A DNA stretch of 64,000 bases. Source: Rapana venosa (taxonomy: Eukaryota > Mollusca > Gastropoda > Neogastropoda > Muricidae). Shown here piece by piece: positions 1 through 11,317 of this stretch (position 1 is its first letter; every line of letters begins with the position of its first letter). The position numbers were made by a program, and so were the translations under genes. Below the pieces are notes generated by a model. The model had not been told where the DNA came from. It saw nothing but the letters and a program-made list of their open reading frames with translations, and did not search any database. Where the stretch lies: NCBI GenBank assembly GCA_028751875.1, contig CM054138.1, forward strand, positions 37,007,195-37,071,194, in the 5' to 3' direction.

Positions 1-68
1 TTCAAAGCTTCCAGAAATACCACCATCTGGCCGTGTTGTTTTCACTTCCACCCGTTTTAAGAACTGAA
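1..68 (-). CDS. Host gene exon E9 (partial, runs off the window)
   Basis: This is a predicted internal exon of the minus-strand host gene. A pyrimidine-rich acceptor ending in TTTTACAG precedes position 68. The frame required by the phase-1 end of E8 is open to the window edge and begins VQFLKRVEVKTTRPDGG. Alternating hydrophobic and polar residues suggest a beta-strand-rich extracellular region. No donor is visible because the exon leaves the window. The product is not recognised. The support is the splice site plus phase agreement with E8; no homology was tested. Confidence 0.45.
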
Positions 69-484
69 CTGTAAAATGACCATTGCAACAATATCAATCA
101 AAAGACATCACATTAAATCTCCTGCACATGATAAAAATATACATTAAAAATACTTTTTCATAAAGCAAATTCAGGAAGAAACATCAGAATGATCTCTTTG
201 CATGATGATTTGACTCATGGAGACTTGACAAATTTTCAAAGTAAAGATATACAGTCTCATTTATTAAGTATAAAAAAAAGCAAAAAAAAAAAAAAAAAGC
301 AATGAATACATACAGACTACAGAAGTAAACTTGCTCGTAACATATTACAATGATGAATTAACACTGCAATGATGTGTACAAAGGAATCCTATAAACACTG
401 CTGAAATTTCATGCCTAAGATTTTTCTTCTTTTTTCTTCTTAAACTTCACTCATGCTGCTTACACACATTTTCCTTTCAGTTTA
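69..484. other. Intron, no recognisable element
   Basis: This is AT-rich sequence between predicted exons E8 and E9 of the minus-strand gene, with an A-rich run near 270-299. I see no gene or repeat family that recurs elsewhere in the window. Confidence 0.4.
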
Positions 485-1190
485 TTGACAAATGTGTTCC
501 TTTGGTTTTCAGATGCACTAAATGTCAAGCTTTGTTATTGTAGAGAGGGCACTAGAATTTGTGATGTTAAAGAGTTCCCGGGCCTATCCGATCATTATGG
601 TGTTTTCTCCCAGCTTGACTTGCAGCGACCTCCGCCGGTCACCCGTTGGGTATCCTCCAGGGGCATCGGGAGGATTTTCGCGCTGATCTTGTGTCTCTGG
701 TGGAGGGTGCTGGAGGCGTAGATGTTACATCCTTGGTTGAGACCTATGATGGGGGGCTTAAGATAATTGTTGACAAACACGCTCCCGTTGTTTCTCGGAG
801 AGTGCGCGACAGGCTTTCAGCGCCTTGGATGGACGATGGGGTCAGAGAGGCTAGAAGGGTGAAGTGGCGGGCAGAGAGAAAGTGGAGAAAGACAAAACTC
901 TCAGTGCACAGAGAAATTTTAGTCAAGGAAAATGCGGTATACAGGAATCTGAAAGAGTCAAAGATAAAAGAATTTTATTTTGAGGAAATGAAATCATGTC
1001 GTTAATCAAAACAAATTTTCTCTATAGCTAACAGCCTCCTGGGTAAGAATAATACCACTCCCCTTCCCACAAATGTGCCCCTACATGATCTACCACAAAG
1101 TTTTTGTAACTTTTTCATGGATAAAATCAGACAAATACGCGATGATCTTGATCAGCGACCATCTCGAAGTTCTAAGTTTTTAATGATTTA
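485..1190 (+). mobile_element. LINE fragment, endonuclease end and linker
   Basis: This is a degraded non-LTR retrotransposon piece. One frame carries the end of an apurinic-type endonuclease (FPGLSDHYGVFSQL, the SDH motif). After a frameshift near 646, a second frame continues with the linker typical of LINE ORF2, including LSAPWMDDGVREARR and a Lys/Arg-rich stretch, to about 1005. Weaker similarity continues past a stop to about 1190 (FCNFFMDKIRQIRDDLDQ). No reverse transcriptase follows, so this is an internal fragment. The type resembles CR1/L2-group elements. It lies antisense to the host gene in the E8-E9 intron. Confidence 0.6.
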
Positions 1191-1621
1191 AAAAAAAGGG
1201 GGCCCCAATATACTGTTAGTTTTGAAAAATAAACAGCCATAACTCAACAACAACCTTTACTTTAGCAAAGTTGCCTATATGTGAAATTGAGGTACCATGT
1301 AAAATGAGCTTGCAAAGTTTCTATTTGTATGAGTGTTCATTCTGAAGCCTTATTAATTTGAATATGGGTTACTTTGCAGCACAAGAACAATGGGGCAAAA
1401 GCTAATAAACACTAATCATCAATAACACATACAAAACAGTATGGGCTTAGTAAAAAAGAAATGTCGTACACTAGATTAAGCATACAGTGAAGTGTTAGAA
1501 ATGCTGAGCTTCCTAAATCACAGAAAATCACAATTTTAGCTTTTGTGTCTAGCGTTGAGAATGAAAACGTAATATGTGTTCTGTATGATGCTGCAGTTGG
1601 ATGATGCTGCAGTTGGTGTAC
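1191..1621. other. Intron, no recognisable element
   Basis: This is AT-rich intron sequence immediately downstream (minus strand) of exon E8. I see no coding signal or repeat family here. The doubled ATGATGCTGCAGTTGG near 1586-1616 is a short local tandem duplication. Confidence 0.4.
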
Positions 1622-1717
1622 CTGTGCCAATGAAAGGAATTTGCCTGGAAAAGTCCAAGGACACCTGCAGAATATCCGTCATCTTCTCTGGCAAAGGTAT
1701 AATCACATCAGGTGCTC
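1622..1717 (-). CDS. Host gene exon E8
   Basis: This is a predicted 96-nt exon with acceptor ATTTGCAG before 1717 and donor GTACAC after 1622. The phase-1 frame demanded by E7 is the open one. It reads APDVIIPLPEKMTDILQVS, then SLDFSRQIPFIGT, and ends again in phase 1, so the exon is symmetric and could be skipped without a frameshift. A CT-rich tract on the transcribed strand lies 27-145 nt upstream of the acceptor (the GA/GACA repeat at 1744-1864). The strand-like residue pattern fits an ectodomain. The family is not recognised. Confidence 0.6.
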
Positions 1718-1743
1718 CTGCAAATAGTCCATCAATGCACAGT

Positions 1744-1749
1744 GAAGAA

Positions 1750-1784
<35 letters not shown>

Positions 1785-1807
1785 GAGAGAGAGAGAGGAG
1801 AGAGAGC

Positions 1808-1853
<46 letters not shown>

Positions 1854-1864
1854 GACAGAGAAGA
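1744..1864. repeat. (GA)n/(GACA)n microsatellite
   Basis: A GA-rich run with interspersed GGAGA units passes into about eight GACA units. On the host-gene transcript it is a CU-rich tract just upstream of the E8 acceptor. Frames read through it (Arg/Glu or Ser/Leu runs) are not genes. Confidence 0.9.
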
Positions 1865-2099
1865 GAGCTCAGAATTCAATACACATTGGCCACAATATAA
1901 AGGTTGGGGATGTGGGGTGATGCTTGAAACAAAATGAACACTCATATCACAATAGAGATCAAAAATGCCAATTCATGTATGAATAGAACCATAATATACA
2001 AAGGCCTGCCAGAAAATAACCGTCAGACACACATTATATACATCAACTTGTATCATTCATTCAGATATTGCCTTGTACAGCCATAAACATATAAGTCAC

Positions 2100-2530
2100 C
2101 CTAGAAATACATAGATAATTGCAAAGCAAAGATAATGATCTCCTTCATGCTGTCTAGTCTAAGAACTCTCAATCTCAAGTGAAGCTGTCTTCTGTTAACA
2201 GCATGGAAAACATAACTTGAAAAACTGTATGTATCACTTTGCACTCTAAGAATTTCACAAAGAGGCATATTAGCACAACTACACAAAAATTTCCGTTGTA
2301 ACTTTCTATACACAGAGCAGTTCATAAATAAAGTCAATTTCACCTTCTTTGTTTTTTCTATAGAATGGGCAAGCTATACATTGTCATTTAGAGGTAGACT
2401 GTTAAATCTTGCGAATGATACAGCAACACGGAAGCAATATGAATCTGAAGAATAAATGTATTGTTCTTTTTCAAAAATGGTTTTGAAGGATCAATAACTT
2501 TCATATATCTTTCTCTATCTCTAATAGTGC
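2100..2530 (-). mobile_element. LINE C-terminal fragment
   Basis: The minus strand encodes FIQKWTGTIRDRERY, which closely parallels FIQEWSGAIRERERY of the better preserved LINE tail at 35850-36685. A frameshifted continuation reaches about 2100. This is the post-RT C-terminal domain of a LINE, lacking RT and endonuclease. Its upstream edge abuts a plus-strand LINE end at about 2531. Confidence 0.55.
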
Positions 2531-3026
2531 CTGTCCATTTCTGGATAAAGGTATCAATCAAAATCAGAATTGTCCAAACACTAATTTGGCCTGTATTGCT
2601 GTATGGGTGAGAAGCCTGGACACAACAAAAATTGGAAAGAGACAAAATAAATGCAGCTGAAATATGGTTCTACAGGCAGCTTCTAGGAAGGAGTCAAATG
2701 GTCAGGCAGAAGAATAAATGAAAGCATTCTTGATGAACCCTCAAATTTTGGCTGAAACCGATAAGCGCAGACTGAGATAAGTTGGTCATGCAAACAATAC
2801 AAACAGAAACACACAGACAAATCTGATGACAACTGTTTCCAAGGTAGGATTGAGGGCAGAAGGAAGAGGCAGACCACCACCATCCTATGCTGCCAACATC
2901 ACTGAGATCAGTGGTCTGGGAGGATTACAGGAGATCGTAAAACTCAGTAGAGACAGGAAGAGATGGCGAACCCTGGTGGTATTGCAGGGAGCTCCTACTG
3001 ATGACAGGGGTGATGGAGACAGTTGA
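2531..3026 (+). mobile_element. RTE-like LINE 3' end, degraded
   Basis: The plus strand shows the thumb and C-terminal signature of RTE-like elements, PVLLYG followed by AEIWFYRQLL, then GRGRPPPSYAANI and LSRDRKRWRTLVV near the end. Several in-frame stops and at least one frameshift show it is dead. Only the last 0.5 kb of the element is present. It sits in the E7-E8 intron, antisense to the host gene. Confidence 0.6.
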
Positions 3027-3099
3027 CTTGGTTGAGATAGATAAAATGCAGACCAGCCTGCTCCAGCAATTGAAAAATAGTATTTGGATAGGCCAGAAA

Positions 3100-3540
3100 C
3101 CGTGCGTGTGAAGCATGTGTGTGAGAGAGGGAGAGAGGGAGAGGGAGAGAGAGAGAGAGAGAGGATAATAGGGAAGTGACAAGATGGTGACTTAAAACGC
3201 AGAAAATAAGAATAGGGGGGTGGGGGGGGGGGGGGGGTGGAGGAGAAATAAAAACAGATTGACAGACTATCTGACAGGGATTGGCAAAGGAAGGGAGAGT
3301 GAAAGAGACAAGTGAAAAAAAACCATGCTCATGGAGAGAAGGGGGAAAAGGGGAAAGGGGGTATTAAAAACAGAAAAAAAAGAAAAAAGAAAAAAAAAGA
3401 CGTATATGAATTGAGAAAATCATATTTTTCTTCAACATCGATACAGTCTGCCAAACAAAAATGTGTATGTGTGCATGCAAGCATGCATGCACATGTGTGT
3501 GTGTGTGTGTGGTTTATACAGAAAGTTTAAAAGAAAATGT
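3100..3540. repeat. Cluster of simple repeats
   Basis: The cluster contains a GA run (3121-3164), a G run (about 3217-3240), an A-rich and G-rich stretch (3310-3405) and a short GT run (3491-3511). It is low-complexity intron DNA. Confidence 0.8.
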
Positions 3541-4168
3541 AAGAACTCATAAGGGCCTCAGTCTGTTTTAAAGAACCTTCTTCAACAGCTGATTTAATTC
3601 AAACATCCCTTTCATGAAACCTGATATCCACTGTTGATACTTTGCACATGGCCCCCTTCTTTCAACAGAGAAAGTTCACTTTCAACTTGCCATCCAGTGA
3701 TGGCTCGCGAGTGTAATGCAAAGGGAAGTAATCAGCATGGAAGAGTTACATCCCTTGAAACGTTTAGTGTGATTTCTCTTTTTCCTCCCCTTTTTTTTTT
3801 GTTGTTTTCAAAATGTATTTCTATCAGTAAATGCATATTTTCATATTTGAGATAAAAATATTGTAAAAATACAAAAAAATCATACAAGTAGGCAGGTCTG
3901 AAAATGATAAAGAGAAAACCATACCTACACACACTGAAGAAAAGATCACACATACCACTGAAACACAATGGACAGACAAAAACATATAAAGTGAAGATAT
4001 CCGTTAAAAGTGTAACAAACTCAAATAAATGTGCCTGTGAAATAAAAAGGAAACAGCTACACTATGAACATATCAGTCAACTGTATGTCATATAACTCAT
4101 TTTTCCCCCCTGACACATAGAGAACTGAGAAACAGAGAACAGAGAGTTTCCTTCTGCGTTAACCATAC
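3541..4168. other. Intron downstream of E7, nothing firm
   Basis: This is AT-rich sequence. The segment near 3620-3660 (a CCTGATATCCACTGTTGATA-type motif) resembles 49,915-49,950, so a small dispersed repeat may be present. No coding signal is supported. Confidence 0.35.
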
Positions 4169-4316
4169 CCAGAAGCTCTGAGCCTCGGATGATGATAGCA
4201 GTGATGTCATCTTTTATGTTGTACAACGCCACAGTAATGTCTGCGTAGTTCCCCATGATGGATGCCACCAGGATTCCATGCACAAACTTGGAGCTGTCTT
4301 GTAGGTGTAGGAATGC
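4169..4316 (-). CDS. Host gene exon E7
   Basis: This is a predicted 148-nt exon. The acceptor CTATGTTTGCAG precedes 4316 and the donor GTATGG follows 4169. The phase-0 frame inherited from E6 is open and encodes AFLHLQDSSKFVHG, then ILVASIMGNYADITVALYNI and KDDITAIIIRGSELLG. Short hydrophobic strands alternate with polar turns, which resembles a PKD- or Ig-like beta sandwich and not a membrane helix. The exon ends in phase 1, matching E8. A later donor (ATG before GTTAAC) is possible but weaker. Identity is unknown; the splice and phase evidence is good. Confidence 0.65.
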
Positions 4317-4474
4317 CTGCAAACATAGGAAAAAGTCATCACTTTCAGGTGATAAGAGAAATGAGCTTACTAAGGCAACAAATAGACCAACATTTGCATA
4401 GGCAATGTCTTGGCTTTACACTTAGGTTTACATCGCATGCAAGACTCACTTTTCCGCCATGACCCTTGCACTCG

Positions 4475-4856
4475 TTACGGAAAGAAATATATGACCAACT
4501 GACACATTGCACCGGCTACAGAAAGATGTATGTGACCAACTGACAAATTGCACTGGTTATGGAAAGAAATATATGACCAACTGACACAGTGCATTGGCTA
4601 CAGAAAGAAGTATGTGACCAACTAACAAATTGCACTGGTTATGGAAAGAAATATATGACCAACTGACACAGTGCACTGGCTACAGAAAGAAGTATGTGAC
4701 CAACTGACAAATTGCACTGGTTATGGAAAGAAATATATGACCAACTGACACAGTGCACTGGCTACAGAAAGAAGTATGTGACCAACTGACAAATTGCAGT
4801 GGTTATGGAAAGAAATATATGACCAACTGACACAGTGCACTGGCTACAGAAAGGCG
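4475..4856. repeat. 82-bp higher-order tandem repeat (two 41-bp monomers)
   Basis: About 4.6 copies of an 82-bp unit are present. Each unit is an A monomer (TTATGGAAAGAAATATATGA...) followed by a diverged B monomer (CTACAGAAAGAAGTATGTGA...), both 41 bp and both ending near GCACTGG. The array begins about 160 nt upstream of the E7 acceptor. Confidence 0.85.
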
Positions 4857-4929
4857 GGAATAGCTGGAAGATATGCCATAACCATTTACACAGTCCAAAT
4901 TTTTTTTTTAAATCCCCTTTTCTATCATT

Positions 4930-5411
4930 TATGGTCTGAGGGATGCCTCACCTGTTGATATCAATGAGTTTGGTGTTAGCCGCCACACCCAATGATTATG
5001 ATATGATCCTCCTTCTTCATTTTCTCCAGTCTTTACTGGTCCTGCTGACTTCAGGGATTCTCATGCCACAGGATTCGGTGATGTTGCTAGTGAGAGAAGC
5101 TGGTGGTCTGCCTGTTTTCTTTTTCCTTCGGTCTTGCCTTGAAAGATTTCATGTGGTTCCTCTCTTGGTTTCATAGCACATGGCCTACATATCTTACTTT
5201 CTGTTCATTTATTAAAGTAAGAAATTTTCTTTTTGTTCCCAGTTTGTGTAAATTAATATGCTTTCATTTTGTCTGTCCAACTGACTCTGAGTAGCCTTCT
5301 AAAAAACACATCTCAGTTGCTTCGATTCTTTTTTCATCATGTTTTCTTTGTGTCCAGGATGCACAGCCATATAGCATGACAAGCCACACTAAGAATTTCA
5401 TTATATTCATT
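4930..5411 (-). mobile_element. LINE 3' part, downstream half of a split LINE
   Basis: The minus strand encodes degraded C-terminal LINE sequence: a start like MNIMKFLVWLVMLYGCASW, then RLLRVSWTDK and GKTEGKRKQA. It ends at the TTAA at 5412-5415 beside the piggyBac-type element. The frame resumes across that element at 14611-14830, so this is one LINE split by the insertion. Internal stops show it was already decaying. Confidence 0.6.
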
Positions 5412-5629
5412 TTAACCCTGTTGTTGTTGGATTGTACAGAGCTAAACTGCTTGTAGATTTTGAATTCTTTGAAGGTTTTCTACCCTCAACTGACTTACTT
5501 TACTCCTAAGACAATTGTGTGTGTGCATGACAAGTTTTCAAACTGAAATTTTGTCACAAGCTAGATATGTCTTTGTGCATTTAAATGCAAGTTTATGTGT
5601 CTGGTCACCAGATGTCTTATCACTGTCAC

Positions 5630-7393
5630 TTTATTTATTTATACCACTTTAAGTCACGGCAGATTTCTCTGCGTGAAATTCTGGCTGCTCTCCCCAGGGA
5701 GAGTGTGTCGCCACAAGAGCAGTGCCACCCATTTTTTTTTCCTGTCTGCAACTGTATTTGTTTCCCTATCAGAGAGGCTTTTTTCTACAGAATTTTGCCA
5801 GGGACAACTCTCTTGTTGCTGTGGGTTCTTTTACGTGCGCTAAATAATTATGTGGAAGTACCATCAGACTGGAAGGAGGGCTACCTCATCAAGCTACCCA
5901 AGAAAGGAGACCTCAGCAACTGTGCCAACTATAGAGGGATAACGTTTCTGTCAGTGCCAGAAAAGTTTTTAATAGGATCCTCCTCGAGAGAATGAAAAAT
6001 GCAGTCGACCCTCTCCTCCGAGACCAACAGGCCGGCTTCCGCCACAACAGATCATGCGTAGATCAGATTGCCACCTTGCGCATTATCGTTGAGCAATCTT
6101 TAGAGTGGAACTCATCTTTATACATCAACTTTGTTGATTATGAGAAAGCATTTGACAGTGTGGACCGCAACACCCTCTGGAAATTGCTTTGCCACCATGG
6201 AGTGCCAACCAAACTGGTCAACTTGATCAAGAACTCCTATGAAAGAACGACCTCCCGGGTGGTCCATGGAGGACAACTCACAAACAGCTTTGAGGTGAAG
6301 ACCGGAGTGAGACAAGGCTGTCTCCTGTCACCTTTCCTCTTCCTCCTGGCGATCGATTGGACCATGAAGACTTCAACGGCATACAGAAGAAATGGAATCC
6401 GGTGGACACTGTGGGACCAGCTGGATGATCTCGACTTTGCAGACGACCTGGCCCTGCTTTCCCACAGCTGCCAACAGATGCAGGACAAGACTACAGAACT
6501 AGCAGCCACCTCATTACAAGTTGGTCTCAAGATCCATGAAGGCAAAATCAAGATTCTCAAGATCAATGCAGCGAGTGAGGACCCAGTCACACTAAATGGG
6601 AAGGAGCTTGAAGAAGTGGAGACATTCACGTACCTGGGTAGCATCATTAACATGCAGAGCAAGAATTGGCAAGGCGAGGGCAGCGTACTTGCAGTTGAAG
6701 AACATCTGGAGCTCCAAGGTGGTGTCGACCCGCACAAAGATTAGGCTGTTCAACTCCAACGTCAAGTCAGTCCTACTGTATGGAGTGGAGACATGGAGGA
6801 CAACAAAGACCACCATCAAGAAAGTGCAGACCTTCATCAACAGCTGCCTGAGACGAATCCTCCAGATCCACTGGACCGACACCATCAGCAATGCAGATCT
6901 GTGGCAACGTACCAACCAGCTGCCAGCCGAGAATGAAATCCGGCCCAGGAGATGGGGATGGATTGGGCACACCCTGAGAAAGCCAGCCAGCAACATCACA
7001 AGGCAGGCACGATCATGGAACTCCCAGGGAAAACAAAAAAGAGGAAGGCCAAGAAACACCTGGTGACGCGACCTTGAGGCAGAAACCAGGAAGATGGGAT
7101 ATACCTGGAGACAGCTGGAGAGAATAGCCCAGGACAGAGGACTCTGGTGGACTGTTGTTGGCGGCCTATGCTCCAGGGGAAGTGATGGGCCTAAGTAAGT
7201 AAGTAAATAATTATGTGTAACACACGGGACCTCGGTTTATAGTCTCATTTGAAAGACTAGCGCCCAGACCACCACTCATGGTGTAATGGATGGGGAAAAA
7301 GTTTCGGGTCCAAACGGGATTCGAATCACTGCACACATCTGACCCAGACTTTTCGCTTTCTAGACAGGCGCGTTACCTCTAGACCACCGATTT
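5630..7393 (-). mobile_element. tRNA-derived SINE (family S1), interrupted
   Basis: On the minus strand the head lies at 7393-7330 with a box A-like TGGTCTAGAGG and a box B-like GATTCGAATCC. A central motif GAGACTATAAACCGAGG follows at about 7250-7232. After an interruption the body runs from 5854 down to a tail of TAAATAAATAAA at about 5630. A LINE occupies 5855-7203. The SINE lies inside piggyBac copy A. Length without the insert is about 0.4 kb. Confidence 0.75.
5855..7203 (+). mobile_element. 5'-truncated RTE-like LINE with 14-bp target duplication
   Basis: Reverse transcriptase motifs are clear: QAGFRHNRSC, FVDYEKAFDSVDR (motif A), GVRQGCLLSPF (motif B) and LDFADDLALL (catalytic FADD at 6436-6447), followed by the thumb motif [20 protein letters not shown] and RGRPRNTW. 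Frameshifts occur near 5990 and 6650 and there is a stop at 7064-7066, so it is inactive. The 3' end is an AAGT repeat. TAAATAATTATGTG is duplicated at 5841-5854 and 7204-7217, defining the insertion exactly within SINE S1. The endonuclease is absent through 5' truncation. Confidence 0.85.
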
Positions 7394-7746
7394 GTCACCA
7401 ATCACAGGTAAAAATATGGTATGTACGATAAAACAGCAAATCCTGCATGGATTTGACAATAGTTCATGCATGTTAGTGTCGAATAAGGAACTGATACCTA
7501 GCTGATGTGTTTACCAATGGCTATGTGTAATTGTACTTCAAGGATGTGCAACACAATGTCCCCATAACACCTGTTGTTTTATGTCTTGAGGAGACAGAAG
7601 TTTTGTTTAACTGTTTTTTCTTTTGATAACTAGTCATATTCAATCAATATATGACCTTTATACTGCAATTCATATCTGTGTGTGCTACTACATGTTTGTT
7701 AAGTGTACAGAAGTGTATTATTGTACATGAGTGTTACATTGTCACC

Positions 7747-10700
7747 CCTGTGGGTCTCCCGGGGTATGCTTGCAAAGCGAGCATTGCAAGAATAGGAACC
7801 CTGCCCGCCATCCAGGCATGTCGTAAAAGGCGACTAAGGAGGCACCTTTCCCCCTAGGTAAAGGGGGTTGGACACAGGGCTAACAACCCTGCTCTGTAAA
7901 AGAACTCCTGTTACAGAAACCATAAACAGCAATACTCATGCCAACTCAGTCTTTGGGAGATCTGGGGATCCTTCAAGGAAACCTATGACGCGCTGCAGCC
8001 AAACCCGTCAGGAAGCTGCAGGGCTGACGACCCCTCATTAACTGGAGACGCCCCTGATGAAGTCCCCGAGGTTGTTGTCACGTCGGCCGGTCCTACTTGG
8101 AACATGGAACATGAGGACCCTCTGGGAAACCGGATGGTGTGCGCAGGCAGTGAGGGAGATGAACAGATATCGCCTCACACTCCTGGGCATGTCTGAAGTC
8201 CGGTGGAATGGTCACAGAGTGACAAGATTACAGTCAGGAAAAACGTTGCTCTACTCCGGTAAAAGTGAAGAAGACCGTCACGAAGCTGGAGCAGGTCTCC
8301 TGCTGTCCAAGCATGCAGCCAAGAGCCTGCTGGAATGGGAGCCTGTTTCAGACCGCATCATCACCGCTCAGTTTGAGTCGCGCTTCCAGAAGGTGTCCCT
8401 TGTCATGTGCTACGCCCCTACCAACACCGCGGAGGAGGAAGATAAGGACAACTTCTACACCCAGCTCCAGTCGGTGGTAGACAAGATTCCGAGACGGGAC
8501 AAGCTCATCCTCATGGGGGACATGAACGCCAAAGTCAGGACTGACAACACTGATAGAGAGTGGGAGATGGGACGACATGGGCTTGGAAACATAAATGAAA
8601 ATGGGAGAAATGCTTGCTGATTTTTGTGCTGCCAACAGCCTTGTGATTGGAGGCACGCTTTTTCCACACCAGCGTTGCCACAAAGCCACCTGGGTCTCCC
8701 CCGACCACCAGACAGAGACCAGATAGACCACATCATGGTGAGACAACACTATTAGATCTCCCTACAAGACGTGAGAGTAAGATGCAGAGCAGACATAGGG
8801 TCAGACCACCATCTTGTGGTCACCAAGATCAAGATGCGCTTGTCTGCAAGAAAGACTCTGCAGAATCCAAGGAAAAAGTTCAACGTTTTGAGATTAAAAC
8901 AAGAAGACACAAAGCAGGCATTTCAGATCTCACTTCACAACCGCTTCCAAGTGCTCCAGTCAGAGGAGACAGAAACAGTGGAACACAAATGGACCACCTT
9001 CAAAGACGCCATTGTGGGAGCCTGTGATGAGGTTTTGGGACAACCACAGACGAATAGGAAGCCATGGATCAAGGATGAGACCTGGAAGAAAGTCGAGGAG
9101 AGAAGGCTAGCCAAACAAGAGCTGAACCGAGCTACGACTCGCCAACAGAAGCGGTGAGCAACAGCCAAGTACTCCATACTTGCCAAAGAAGCCAAGAATG
9201 ACCTACGAGCAGACAAACGAGCTCACATCAATGCCATCGCAGATGAGGCAGAAGAGGCTGCTGGCAAGGGAGACCTCAAGACCCTGTATGCCACCACCAG
9301 ACTTCTTAGCAGGCGTCGCAGCAACCCAAACAGACCTGTCAGAGACAAGGAAGGGAAGCTTCTCACCTCTACTGAAGACCAGCTAACAAGATGGAAAGAG
9401 CATTTTCAGGAGGTCTTGAATCGACCAGCCCCAGAGGAATGACCTCAGCTGGAGCCAGGGGACCCTCTCGACATCAACATTGGAGAGATCACCAAGGCAG
9501 ATATCCGAAAGGCCATCAGCAGCTTGAAGAACGGCAAGGCTGCTGGCATTGACAACATTCCGGCAGAAGCCTTGAAGGAAGGGGGTAGTGACATCGTTGA
9601 CGAGTTACACCGCTTGCTCAACCTGATCTGGACAACTGGGGAGGCGCCAGCAGAATGGAAGAAGGGCCTGCTTGTGAAGCTCCCCAAGCACGGCGCCCTC
9701 TCCCAGTGTGGAAAGTGGCGAGGTATCACCCTGTTGTCCATACCCAGCAAAGTCCTCACAAGAGTCATCCTGGACCAAATGAAAGATGCTCTCGACAAGA
9801 CTCTTCGAGATGAACAGGCAGGCTTAAGAAAAGAACGTTCCTGTACTGACCAGATTGCGACCCTCAGAATCATCGTGGAACAGTCCATAGAATGGCAGTC
9901 ACCTCTCTACGCCTGCTTCATCGATTTTGAGAAGGCTTTTGATAGCGTGGACAGACAAGCAATCTGGAACATCCTTCTCCACTATGGTGTGCCATCAGAG
10001 TTTGTCAACATCATAAGACAACTTTACGAAGGATTCTCCTGCCAGGTCATCCATGGTGGAAGACTCTCCGACAGCTTCGGGATCTCTTCTGGCATCAGAC
10101 AGGGCTGCTTGTTGTCTCCACTCCTCTTCCTTGTGGTGCTGGACTGAGTGACAAGGACGACCTACGCAAGTTCTGGGAAAGGTATCCAATGGACCCTCAT
10201 GACCACGTGTGTGTGCGTGCATGCGTGCGCGTGCATGGTTTTGAAATCTGTTGTTCATTATGTTTAAGGAGAGTTGCATGCCTGTAAATGATTGAGTGCA
10301 AGCGCTTCGATTTGTTTGTTTTTTTACAAGATTCAGCGCTATATAAATTCCATATATTATTATTATTATTATGACAAAGCTGGAAGATCTCGATTTTGCC
10401 GATGACCTGGCTCTGCTATCCCACCGCCTGCAGCACATCCAAAGCAAAGTCACTGCCCTAGATACCACAGCTAGACGTGTTGGCCTCAGGATCAGTCAAG
10501 AGAAGACCAAGCTACTGCGTACCAACAACCAGCAAGAGGCTCCTGTCACCATCTCTGGGAAAGCAGTAGAGGATGTCAGTGAATTTGTGTACCTGGGCAG
10601 TAAGATCAGTCAGACAGGAGGCACAGACGAAGACATCACGGCAAGAATAAAGAAAGCACGCCAAGCATTTGCCATCTTGAAACCTGTATGGAGAACAAAT

Positions 10701-11190
10701 GCGACCTCCACAACCACCAAGCTCAGGATCTTCAAGTCCAACGTGAAGTCTGTGCTTCTCTATGGGTCAGAAACTTGGCAGGTCATCAACACCAGCTCCT
10801 CCAAGATCCAAACCTTCATCAACGGATGTCTCCGGCAGATCCTTTATCTCAGATGGTTCGACAGAGTGCCAAGTACCGACCTGTGGATGAGGGCGAACCA
10901 ACAGCCTATGGATGTCCAAGTAAGGCGGTGAAAGTGGCGTTGGGTTGGCCACACCCTATGGAAGGAGCCTTGCAACATCACCAGACAAGCGCTCGAGTGG
11001 AACCCGCAGGGGAAAAGGAAGAGAGGGCGCCCCAAACAGACCTGGAGGAGAAGCCTGCATAGTGAGCTGAGAGACTCCAGCCTGACATGGGAAGAGGCCA
11101 AGACCCTTGCCAGAGACAGGAGAAGGTGGAGGGACGCTGTTGAGGCCCTATGCTCCGCTAGGAGCTATAAGGACTAAGAAGAAGAAGAAG
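7747..11190 (+). mobile_element. Full-length RTE-like LINE with 13-bp target duplication
   Basis: A 5' region (7747-8056) precedes an endonuclease starting near 8057 with GTWNMRTL, MSEVRWNGH and MGDMNAK. One extra G near 8604 breaks the frame. The RT continues to 10146 (FIDFEKAFDSVDR, GIRQGCLLSPL) and resumes after a small insertion at 10371 with LDFADDLALL (FADD at 10395-10406), LLYGSETW, VGHTLWKEP and RGRPKQTWRR. Stops at 9155-9157, 9440, 10144 and 10929 show decay. The tail is (AAG)n. TTACATTGTCACC is repeated at 7734-7746 and 11191-11203. It is inserted in piggyBac copy A. Confidence 0.85.
10204..10370 (+). mobile_element. Small SINE-like element with GT head and ATT tail
   Basis: The 167-bp insertion splits the RT of the surrounding LINE and is flanked by ATGAC at 10199-10203 and 10371-10375. 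It begins with a GT-rich stretch, has a body including GGAGAGTTGCATGCCTGTAA, and ends GCGCTATATAAATTCCATA followed by ATT repeats. The body recurs at 45826-46023 and the end at 42552-42620. The 3' end matches the 3' end of the L2-like LINEs at 36690 and 57806. Confidence 0.75.
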
Positions 11191-11317
11191 TTACATTGTC
11201 ACCAGTTCGTTCTTTACATTTTACGTCTTTTCACTATCAGTTATATTGGACAAAGGGAGACATGGGAAAAAGAAGAAAAGCAGATGCTTGTGTGTGACTG
11301 AAAGTTTGTGTTGTCAT

